64,000 bases of DNA from an uncultured Lachnospiraceae bacterium (GTDB lineage: Bacteria > Bacillota > Clostridia > Lachnospirales > Lachnospiraceae): contig CAJUHP010000014.1 of NCBI GenBank assembly GCA_910586125.1, positions 21,427 through 85,426 of the forward strand, read 5' to 3'. Numbering within the stretch: the first letter of the stretch is position 1; each line of letters starts with the position of its first letter. Below, piece after piece: positions 9,613 through 17,092 of the stretch. Under the pieces are notes generated by a model. The model did no database searches and had not been told where the DNA came from. It saw nothing but the letters and a program-made list of their open reading frames with translations. Both the position numbers and the translations under genes were made by a program.

Positions 9613-9657
9613 TTTTTGAAATTTGTGCTTTCAAAAACAGCGTTTGTGTGCTATAAT
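9613..9657 (+). promoter_or_regulatory. Extended -10 promoter with overlapping palindrome, upstream of GH130 gene
   Basis: A perfect -10 box TATAAT lies at 9652-9657 with the extended element TGC at 9649-9651. The hexamer TTTCAA at 9629-9634 is 17 bases upstream and is a weak -35. A 9-base inverted repeat, TTTTTGAAA at 9613-9621 and TTTCAAAAA at 9629-9637 with a 7-base loop, overlaps the -35. It could be a repressor or activator operator; alternatively it is a weak terminator stem of the transport operon. The promoter call is stronger than the operator call. Confidence 0.6.
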
Positions 9658-9671
9658 AAAACAGTAGTTTT

Positions 9672-9822
9672 TATGTGTGCCCTGCCCGGTTTATCCGGGC
9701 AGGCGATACACATAATGAGGGTTGTTGCAGAATATCGCGCCGTCGGCGCTGCTGGGATTTGCTTTCGGGCAAGACCGGCCGGTACGGCAGGCGGACCCAG
9801 TGTTTTGCAACGGCCCTTTTTT
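9672..9822 (+). ncRNA. Structured leader or attenuator candidate before GH130 gene
   Basis: Downstream of the TATAAT box the transcript could form a strong hairpin, CCTGCCCGG at 9681-9689 with CCGGGCAGG at 9695-9703, extended by ATGTGT/ACACAT flanks. A second element follows: GGGTTGTTGCAGAA at 9719-9732 pairs with TTTTGCAACGGCCC at 9803-9816 (14 pairs, three of them G-U) and is followed at once by six T. The enclosed 70 bases hold small hairpins such as GCGCC-GTC-GGCGC at 9737-9749. This may be a branched terminator for the preceding operon or an attenuator for the following gene. A related hairpin occurs at 44361-44408. Confidence 0.45.
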
Positions 9823-9882
9823 GCAAAAATACAGTTTTTAGGCGTTGTCATCTGACACGCCGGAGAAAGAAGAGGAGACAAA

Positions 9883-10896
9883 ATGAGTAAAATCATTGGA
9901 AATCCGCTGCCCGGTATGCCGTGGCAGGACAAGCCGGCGGACTGCATCAGCCCGATCTGGCGCTATTCGGATAACCCGATCATTGGCCGTCACGATATTC
10001 CCATTGCCAACAGCATTTTCAACAGTGCGGTGGTGCCTTTCGGTGACGGTTATGCCGGTGTATTCCGCTGCGACAGCCTTTCTGTCAGCATGGATATCTT
10101 TGCCGGCTTCAGCGATGACGGCATTCACTGGAATATCAATCATGAGCCGATCACGTTTCAGGGCGATGACAGCGAGATTACAAAGAGAGAGTACCGCTAC
10201 GATCCCCGCGTGACCTGGATCGAGGACCGGTATTATATCACCTGGTGCAACGGGTATCACGGCCCCACCATCGGCGTGGCCTATACCTTTGACTTCAAGG
10301 AGTTCCATCAGTTGGAGAACGCTTTCCTGCCCTACAACCGCAACGGTGTGCTGTTCCCCAGAAAAATAGGCGGACGTTACATGATGCTTTCCAGGCCCAG
10401 CGATACGGGTCACACGCCGTTCGGCGATATTTATCTCAGCCAGAGTCCCGATATGGAGTTCTGGGGCCATCATCGCTTTGTGATGGGTACGATCCCCGGC
10501 GATCTGTCGGCCTGGCAGTCCATGAAGATCGGTCCCGGTCCCTGTCCGATCGAGACGGACGAGGGCTGGCTGCTGATCTATCACGGCGTGCTGCGGACCT
10601 GCAGCGGTTATGTGTACCGCATGGGATGCGCGCTTTTAGATCTGGATGAGCCCTGGAAGGTGAAGATGCGCTCCCGCATGTATTTGCTGGCGCCGGAGAT
10701 GCTCTACGAGCAGACCGGGGACGTGCCGAATGTGGTTTTCCCCTGCGCGTCTTTGGTTGACGCGGCGACCGGACGCATTGCTGTCTACTACGGCTGTGCG
10801 GATACGGTGACGGGACTGGCCTTCACGACAGTGGATGAGCTGATGGCCTGGATGAAGAAACATCCTTTGGATCAAAACGCAGTAAAAGCGAACTAA
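9883..10896 (+). CDS. GH130 family beta-mannoside phosphorylase
   Basis: A 337-residue cytoplasmic glycoside phosphorylase of family GH130, a five-bladed beta-propeller. Members cleave beta-mannosides with inorganic phosphate to give alpha-mannose 1-phosphate. The family hallmark YDPRV is present, with D107 the expected proton donor. Other propeller-core features are FNSAVVPFGDGYAGVFR near 45-62, a second blade with the GVLFPRKIGGRYMMLSRPSD stretch near 155-175, and GPGPCPIETDEGWLLIYHG near 210-230. Size and motifs resemble the GH130_2 beta-1,4-mannooligosaccharide or mannosyl-N-acetylglucosamine phosphorylases, but subfamily and linkage need a tree. It has its own promoter region and is followed by two terminator hairpins, so it can be a single-gene unit. 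It would complement the alpha-mannosidase downstream in N-glycan core use. Confidence 0.88.
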   Translation: MSKIIGNPLPGMPWQDKPADCISPIWRYSDNPIIGRHDIPIANSIFNSAVVPFGDGYAGVFRCDSLSVSMDIFAGFSDDGIHWNINHEPITFQGDDSEITKREYRYDPRVTWIEDRYYITWCNGYHGPTIGVAYTFDFKEFHQLENAFLPYNRNGVLFPRKIGGRYMMLSRPSDTGHTPFGDIYLSQSPDMEFWGHHRFVMGTIPGDLSAWQSMKIGPGPCPIETDEGWLLIYHGVLRTCSGYVYRMGCALLDLDEPWKVKMRSRMYLLAPEMLYEQTGDVPNVVFPCASLVDAATGRIAVYYGCADTVTGLAFTTVDELMAWMKKHPLDQNAVKAN

Positions 10897-10905
10897 GTAT
10901 AAGAG

Positions 10906-10975
10906 ACTGCCTGAGACTATGACACAGCGACGCGGTAAAGTTTCAGGCAGTTTTTTTGCCCTGACAGGGCTTTTT
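10906..10975 (+). terminator. Tandem rho-independent terminators after GH130 gene
   Basis: First hairpin: ACTGCCTGAGAC at 10906-10917 pairs with GTTTCAGGCAGT at 10940-10951, followed by seven T to 10957. Second hairpin: GCCCT-GAC-AGGGC at 10958-10970 followed by five T. Together they isolate the GH130 gene from the next gene. Confidence 0.88.
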
Positions 10976-11040
10976 ATAACTGATTCAGCAATAACCGGCG
11001 TCCACAAAAGAGGGATGGCGGGTCAAGGAGGGAAGGAATT

Positions 11041-13752
11041 ATGTTTTCACAGCAGTATCGCAAGGAGATCAGAGAGGCGTTCGAGCGGCAGATGGAATTG
11101 CTGGCCGAACGCAGGGGAGAGCGTGCGCGCCGGCAGGAGGAAGATGATTTTGGCGGCCTGACAGATTCCCTTATCCAGCGCGGCAATGAACGTCTTTGCA
11201 GCAAGGAGCAGGAGATCCGAAATATACTAAATCAGTGCAGCGAAGAAGAGAGGGAGGCGATGGAGTTTCTCTACAGCTCCATGCCGGTGAGCGATATTCT
11301 GGATTATTCGCCGCAGTTGTTTCTGACGTACGCCAAGCACGGTGTTTTTTTGTGGCATGAAGGGCCGTATGCCGGAATGGTTCCGGAGAGGATGTTTGCC
11401 AACTATGTGCTGCATCATCGTCTGAACAATGAGGATATGACCGAGACCAGAGCATTCTTTTATGAGAAGCTCAAAGACCGTGTCCGGGGAATGAGTATGC
11501 GGGAAGCGATCCTGGAAGTCAATTACTGGTGCGCTGCGGAGGGAACTTATCAGACGACAAATTACCGTACGGAAAGTCCGATGACCATGTACCGTTCAGC
11601 GGTGGGACGCTGCGGTGAGGAGGCTCCTTTTACCGTGACAGCGCTTCGGAGTCTCGGGATTCCTTCCCGACAGGTCTATTCGCCGCTGTGGTCCCACTGT
11701 GACAGCAATCACGCCTGGGTGGAAGCCTGGTGCGACGGAGACTGGCATTTCTTCGGCGGCTGTGAACCGGAGAATGGGCTGGATACCGGCTGGTTTGCCG
11801 GTCCCGCTTCCCGCGGGATGCTGATACAGTCTCGTTTCTTCAGCCAGGAGAAGCCGGAGGATGAGGTGGTGGGAAAACAGGGAATGGCCTATTTCCTGAA
11901 CCATCTGCACACCTACGCGGATACGGCGAAACTGACGGTCCGCGTTCTGGACGAGCAGGGTCATCTGGTGCCGAAGGCCAGAGTGGAATTCGGAATTCTC
12001 AACGGCGGCAGGGTTACGCCGGCTTCCACAATCTATACAGGTTCAGATAAGGCCCGGGCCGATTACGGACTGGCCAGTCTGACGACAGGGCGGGGAGATT
12101 TTCTGGTCAGCGCCTACGGCTATGGCTGCTACGGAGAAACCAGAGTGTCTCTGAGCGAGAATCCCCGCGTGAGCTGCACCGTCGTGATCCGCCCGGAATG
12201 GGTGTTCCAGGAGGAGTGGAAGGATTGGGATTTTCACGCGCCGGCGGAGAATCTTCAGGAAAAAGAGCTGACCGAGGAGGAGAGACTGGATTTTGCCCGC
12301 CGCCTGGAGGCGTCCGCCAAATACCGGCAGGAGAAGACGGCCAGACAGTTTGACGAGGCGGAGGCAGCGAGGGTGTTAGCCGGCTTTTCTGAGGAGGACC
12401 GGCCGGTTTTGGAGTCCATTCTGCGGGAAGCCAGAGGTAATATGAGCCAGGTGGTCCGTTTCCTGGAGTGGAGGGAAGACGGTGTGGAGAAGCTTTCCAA
12501 ACGCAAGGTTTTGGAGACGCTGCCGCCCAAGGATTACTGGGATCTGGACCCGGAGGTGTTAAAGGACTGCTGCCGGACAGCACTTCCCTATGTGGACTGG
12601 GTGTCGGAGGATATTTTTTATCCGTTTGTTCTGTGTCCCAGGGTTGCGTATGAGATGATGGTTCCCTGCAGAAAGGAACTGCTGGCCTTTCTGGGAAAGG
12701 AAGCGGGAAACCGGATTCGCCGCAATCCGGCCGTGCTTGCGGAGCTGGTGGATCGCCTGGTGGTATCCATGCCGGCGCAGGAATACTCCAACCTTATCAC
12801 CTCTCCTATGGGCTGTCTGACCGGAGGCATCGGCAGCCAGCGTTCCAAGGAGGTTCTGTGCATCCATATCTACCGTGCGCTGGGGATTCCGGCCAGACTG
12901 CGGCCTCTGGATCAGACGATGGAATACTACCACGACGGCCGGTTTACTGCCGTAAGCCGGAATGCGTCCGCGCAGGAAAAGATCATGGCAGCCGACAGGA
13001 GCTCCGTGAAAGAGGGAACACTTACGCTGCGGGCCAGGAAGCCTTTAGAGCTGTCCGAGTGGAATCACTACTCCTTGTCGCGGTTTGAAAATGGACATTT
13101 CGTCCCTCTGATTCTGCACAGAGAAGCAAAAAACGCGGCGGACGCGATTCGGCTTTCTCTGGAGCCCGGACTGTACCGTGTGATTACCACGAACCGTCTG
13201 CCGGACGGCAGCCAGTATGCCAGGAACTATGACTTTGTCATGGAGGCAGGGGAAAAGAAAGAGATTACTATGACCGTCCGCAGCATTTCGACAGAGACGA
13301 TGTTAAAGCGGATTCCGGTGAAGGATTTTGCTCTGCGCGCGGAGGACGGCCGGGAGAAGCGTCTGTCTGAACTGGCCGGCAGCGGCAGTCTGATTGTGTG
13401 GCTGGAGCCGGTCCGCGAGCCGTCGCAGCATATTTTGAATGAGATCTATGAAAAACGTGAGCAGTTTAAGACGCTGAACGCGCCGGTGTATTTTGTGACG
13501 CGAAGCGGGCAAGACTATGTGGAAAACGCCACGCTGAAAAGAACCTGCGAAGCGCTGCCGGGGATCGGGCGCCTGATAGATGATTTCGGGGAGCATTACA
13601 GGATGCTTGCCGAAGAGACGGGACACGGCGCCGGACATCTGCCGCTTGCGGCGGTTGTGAAGGCGGAGGCGGACAGCCTTTTCTGCACGTATTCCGATGC
13701 CGGATACAAAGTGGGATTGGCGGATATTCTGCTGCAGATTCTCCAGGGATAA
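11041..13752 (+). CDS. Transglutaminase-like protein with C-terminal thioredoxin-like domain
   Basis: A 903-residue protein without an obvious signal peptide. A transglutaminase-like core spans about residues 140-260. The catalytic Cys is C191 in GRCGEEAPF, His is H224 in SNHAWVEAW, and the acidic residue is probably E242 in GGCEPE, where Asp is more usual. A beta-rich region follows (about 300-400, carboxypeptidase-regulatory-like). A second, degenerate transglutaminase-like region near 570-660 (LTGGIGSQRSKEVLCIHIYRALGIPAR) has Ser-Lys in place of the Cys. The last 150 residues (VKDFALRAEDGREKRLSELAG onward) look like a peroxiredoxin/thioredoxin fold without a CxxC. The superfamily includes peptide N-glycanases and cysteine proteases. 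Position between GH130 and GH38 genes suggests action on glycopeptides, which is inference. ATG 11041 follows a GGAGGGAAGG site. Confidence 0.75.
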   Translation: MFSQQYRKEIREAFERQMELLAERRGERARRQEEDDFGGLTDSLIQRGNERLCSKEQEIRNILNQCSEEEREAMEFLYSSMPVSDILDYSPQLFLTYAKHGVFLWHEGPYAGMVPERMFANYVLHHRLNNEDMTETRAFFYEKLKDRVRGMSMREAILEVNYWCAAEGTYQTTNYRTESPMTMYRSAVGRCGEEAPFTVTALRSLGIPSRQVYSPLWSHCDSNHAWVEAWCDGDWHFFGGCEPENGLDTGWFAGPASRGMLIQSRFFSQEKPEDEVVGKQGMAYFLNHLHTYADTAKLTVRVLDEQGHLVPKARVEFGILNGGRVTPASTIYTGSDKARADYGLASLTTGRGDFLVSAYGYGCYGETRVSLSENPRVSCTVVIRPEWVFQEEWKDWDFHAPAENLQEKELTEEERLDFARRLEASAKYRQEKTARQFDEAEAARVLAGFSEEDRPVLESILREARGNMSQVVRFLEWREDGVEKLSKRKVLETLPPKDYWDLDPEVLKDCCRTALPYVDWVSEDIFYPFVLCPRVAYEMMVPCRKELLAFLGKEAGNRIRRNPAVLAELVDRLVVSMPAQEYSNLITSPMGCLTGGIGSQRSKEVLCIHIYRALGIPARLRPLDQTMEYYHDGRFTAVSRNASAQEKIMAADRSSVKEGTLTLRARKPLELSEWNHYSLSRFENGHFVPLILHREAKNAADAIRLSLEPGLYRVITTNRLPDGSQYARNYDFVMEAGEKKEITMTVRSISTETMLKRIPVKDFALRAEDGREKRLSELAGSGSLIVWLEPVREPSQHILNEIYEKREQFKTLNAPVYFVTRSGQDYVENATLKRTCEALPGIGRLIDDFGEHYRMLAEETGHGAGHLPLAAVVKAEADSLFCTYSDAGYKVGLADILLQILQG

Positions 13753-13764
13753 AAGCAAAATAAA

Positions 13765-13820
13765 GTTTTTTCAGGTTGTTCAAAAACCCTATTTACTATT
13801 CGTTCAATCTGTGATAGAAT
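13765..13820 (+). promoter_or_regulatory. Promoter of the GH38-GH2-sialidase group
   Basis: -35 TTTACT at 13792-13797 and -10 TAGAAT at 13815-13820 are separated by 17 bases. Just upstream, GTTTTT at 13765-13770 and AAAAAC at 13782-13787 form an inverted repeat. Its edges match those of the palindrome before the GH130 promoter, so a shared regulator is possible. Confidence 0.5.
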
Positions 13821-13903
13821 GCTGTCGTCATACGGAAAAAAACTATATGAGAATCACAATGTGAGAGGAAAGAGCCCGTCCAGCGGGCAGAACAGGAGGC
13901 AAC

Positions 13904-16900
13904 ATGCACTTTATTGACAAGCGGGTCAAGGTGATCTGCGACGAGCTGAGGAAGCTTCGCTTCAAGCAGCAGTTTCCGCTGATGCAGTGGGAGTACAAGG
14001 AAGGAAATTTCATTCATCCGGAGGATGCAGAAGCCAGTGAGACGCCGTGGGAAGCTTTTGACAGCAAGACCATGCACTGGTACGGGCCGGATCGCCATTA
14101 CTGGTTTAAGACAACGGCCACGGTACCGCAGGAGATGGACGGCAAGCCCTTATGGATCAACATCATGACGCAGTTGGACGGCGGGGACGACGCGAAGAAT
14201 CCGCAGTTCCTTCTGTTTATCAACGGCGTTCCGATCCAGGGCATCGACATGAACCACAGAGACGTATTTCTGCGGGAGAAGGCGGTGGCCGGGGAGAAGC
14301 TGGAGATCGGGCTGCAGTCGTACACCGGCATCCTGTTTTCGGAGTTCCGTCTGTGCGCCAAGCTGATGGAAGTGGATCCTCTGATCGAGAAGGTATACTA
14401 CGATCTGCTGGTGCCGCAGCAGGCGTTCTTCCGCATGGAGGAGGACGACAAGAACCGAAAGGACATCGAGCATGTTCTGAATGAGACGGTGAACCGCATG
14501 GATCTGCGCACTCCCTACTCCGATGCGTTTTACGCCACGCTGAAAGAGGCATCGGACTACATTGATCAGGCTCTGTACTCCGATATGGCCGGATATAAGG
14601 ATGTGATCGCCACCTGCATTGGCCACACGCATATCGACGTGGCCTGGTGGTGGACCGTGGAGCAGACCAGAGAGAAGACGGCCCGCAGCTTTGCCACCGT
14701 GCTAAAGCTGATGGAGGAGTATCCGAACTACCGGTTTATGTCCAGCCAGCCGCAGCTTTACGCCTTCTTGAAGGAGCGCTATCCGGAGCTTTACGCCCGC
14801 GTAAAAGAGCGCGTATCCGAGAAGCGCTGGGAGCCCGAAGGCGGCATGTGGGTGGAGGCGGATACGAATCTGACCTCCGGCGAATCCTTAGTCCGCCAGT
14901 TTATGCACGGCAAGAAATTTTTCAAGGACGAGTTCGGACTGGACAACAAGATCCTGTGGCTGCCCGACGTATTCGGCTATACGGGCGCGCTGCCTCAGAT
15001 CATGAAAAAGTGCGGAATCGACTACTTTATGACGACAAAGCTGGCCTGGAACCAGTTCAATAAGGTGCCGTACGACACCATGCGCTGGCGCGGTATCGAC
15101 GGAACCGAGATTCTGACCCATCTGATCACGACATTGGGAACGGATCAGCCCGTGAGCAACTTTTTCACCACCTACAACGGCAGCCTTCATCCCTCCGCGA
15201 TCATGGGCGGCTGGATGCGCTATCAGAATAAGGACATCAACAACGATATTCTGATCTCCTACGGCTTTGGAGACGGCGGCGGCGGCCCCACCAGAGAGAT
15301 GCTGGAGACGTCCATCCGCATGGAGAAGGGCGTAAAGGGCATTCCCATGGTGCGTCAGGAATTTGCCCGCACATTCTTTGACGAGCTGAAGGAGAGAGTG
15401 GAAAACGACAGACGTCTCCCGGTCTGGGAGGGCGAGCTGTACTTTGAGTATCACAGAGGAACGCTGACCTCCATGGCCCGCAACAAGCGGTCCAACCGCA
15501 AGTCGGAACTGGGTCTGATGGATCTGGAGCTTTTGTCGGTGCTGACGCAGGAGAAGCTGCCGTACCCGGCCGAGGAGCTGGATCGGATCTGGAAGACGGT
15601 TCTGATCAACCAGTTCCACGATATTCTGCCCGGCTCCTCCATCCATGAAGTGTACGAGGTGACAAAGAAGGAGTACGAGCAGGTGGCAGAGGATCTGGCC
15701 AGGCTGTCCGGCGAGCGGGTTCGCATTCTGGCCGGCGAGGGAGACGCTGTCATGGTGTTCAATACCACAGGCCAGATGAGAGACGACGTGGTGCTGCTCG
15801 GTGACTGCAGCGCGTCAGCCTTAAGCGACGGCTGCGGCAACTCCTACCCGGTGCAGCAGACCAAGGACGGAGCGGTGGCCTATGTAAAGAACATTCCCTC
15901 CAAGGGCTACCGGCTGTTCCAGAAGGAAGAGGGAGCAGCCGAAGCGGCTTCGGCCTTTACCCTGAAGGATGATTACAGCCTGGAGACGCCGTTCTATACC
16001 GTACATCTGGATGCCAACGGCGAGTTTGACCGGCTGTACGATAAGGAAAACGACAGAGAGATCGTGCAGGACGGCATGACGCTCAACGCGCTGCGCATGT
16101 ACGAGGATAAGCCGATTTACTACGACAACTGGGATATCGACATTTTCTATACCGAGAAGTCATGGCCGGTGGATCAGGTGGAGCGCATGGAGTGGACAGA
16201 AGTGGGAAGCGTGCGCGCGGTTCTGGAGATCGAGAGAAAGGCCAGCCAGTCCACATTCACGCAGAAGGTTATCTTCTACGCCGACAGCCGCCGGATCGAA
16301 TTCCAGACCCATGTGGACTGGAAAGAGCATCAGACGCTTTTGAAAGCGCACTTCCCGGTTGCGGTTCACACGGACGAGGCGACCTTTGACGTACAGTTCG
16401 GCAATCTGACCCGAAAGGTCCACACCAACACAAGCTGGGATGTGGCGCGTTTTGAGAGCTGCGGTCAGAAGTGGATCGATCTCTCCGAGGGTCATTACGG
16501 CGTCAGCCTGTTAAATGACTGCAAGTACGGCCATTCCGTGAAGGACAGCAATATGGCCCTGACCCTGATCAAGTCCGGCATCGAGCCGAACCCGGTCACG
16601 GACCAGGAAGAGCATACCTTCACCTACGCCCTCTACCCGCATAAGGAAACCTGGAGGGCAGCAGGAACCGTGGCGGAAGCCTACAAGCTCAATCAGCCTC
16701 TGCTGGCAGACGTGAAGGCGGCGGACAGCGAGAAAAAGAGCGCCTGCTTTGCGGCGGCGGCAGCCTCCAATGTAATTCTGGAGACGGTCAAGAAGGCTGA
16801 GGATGGAAACGGCATCGTTCTTCGTATGTATGAGTCGGAGAACGCTTACACAAAGACCACTCTGACGGTGGATACGGACTTTGAGAAAGCATATATCTGC

Positions 16901-16999
16901 AACCTGCTCGAAGAAGAAGAGCAGGAGGCACAGGTGAACGGCAAAGAGATCCACGTGGTCTTAAAGCCGTACGAGGTCGTAACCGTGAAACTGGTATAA
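13904..16999 (+). CDS. GH38 alpha-mannosidase
   Basis: A 1031-residue family GH38 retaining alpha-mannosidase, similar in length to Ams1/MngB-type enzymes, without a signal peptide, so probably cytoplasmic. Domains: N-terminal beta-sandwich (1-230), catalytic (beta/alpha)7 barrel (about 235-510), three-helix bundle (about 520-620) and C-terminal beta domains. The zinc site uses the HTHIDVAWWW motif (H241, D245). The nucleophile is D355 in WLPDVFGYTGALPQ. A further metal-site histidine is expected in the LINQFHDILPGS segment near residue 570. Members release terminal alpha-1,2/1,3/1,6-linked mannose. Ribosome site AGGAGG precedes the ATG. It is followed by a strong bidirectional hairpin, so expression of the next gene may be separate or reduced. 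Confidence 0.96.
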   Translation: MHFIDKRVKVICDELRKLRFKQQFPLMQWEYKEGNFIHPEDAEASETPWEAFDSKTMHWYGPDRHYWFKTTATVPQEMDGKPLWINIMTQLDGGDDAKNPQFLLFINGVPIQGIDMNHRDVFLREKAVAGEKLEIGLQSYTGILFSEFRLCAKLMEVDPLIEKVYYDLLVPQQAFFRMEEDDKNRKDIEHVLNETVNRMDLRTPYSDAFYATLKEASDYIDQALYSDMAGYKDVIATCIGHTHIDVAWWWTVEQTREKTARSFATVLKLMEEYPNYRFMSSQPQLYAFLKERYPELYARVKERVSEKRWEPEGGMWVEADTNLTSGESLVRQFMHGKKFFKDEFGLDNKILWLPDVFGYTGALPQIMKKCGIDYFMTTKLAWNQFNKVPYDTMRWRGIDGTEILTHLITTLGTDQPVSNFFTTYNGSLHPSAIMGGWMRYQNKDINNDILISYGFGDGGGGPTREMLETSIRMEKGVKGIPMVRQEFARTFFDELKERVENDRRLPVWEGELYFEYHRGTLTSMARNKRSNRKSELGLMDLELLSVLTQEKLPYPAEELDRIWKTVLINQFHDILPGSSIHEVYEVTKKEYEQVAEDLARLSGERVRILAGEGDAVMVFNTTGQMRDDVVLLGDCSASALSDGCGNSYPVQQTKDGAVAYVKNIPSKGYRLFQKEEGAAEAASAFTLKDDYSLETPFYTVHLDANGEFDRLYDKENDREIVQDGMTLNALRMYEDKPIYYDNWDIDIFYTEKSWPVDQVERMEWTEVGSVRAVLEIERKASQSTFTQKVIFYADSRRIEFQTHVDWKEHQTLLKAHFPVAVHTDEATFDVQFGNLTRKVHTNTSWDVARFESCGQKWIDLSEGHYGVSLLNDCKYGHSVKDSNMALTLIKSGIEPNPVTDQEEHTFTYALYPHKETWRAAGTVAEAYKLNQPLLADVKAADSEKKSACFAAAAASNVILETVKKAEDGNGIVLRMYESENAYTKTTLTVDTDFEKAYICNLLEEEEQEAQVNGKEIHVVLKPYEVVTVKLV

Positions 17000-17023
17000 A
17001 ACCATCAAAAAAAGAAGCAGAAT

Positions 17024-17073
17024 AAAAAGCTTCGCAGTCCGGCCCTTTACAGGCTGTGACTGCGAAGCTTTTT
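17024..17073. terminator. Bidirectional hairpin terminator between GH38 and GH2 genes
   Basis: A perfect 16-base inverted repeat: AAAAAGCTTCGCAGTC at 17024-17039 and its complement at 17058-17073, with an 18-base loop. A-rich and T-rich ends allow termination on either strand. The GH2 start lies only 20 bases downstream with no clear promoter in between, so this probably tunes read-through rather than fully separating the genes. Confidence 0.85.
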
Positions 17074-17092
17074 ATTTCAAAGAGGAAAGACA

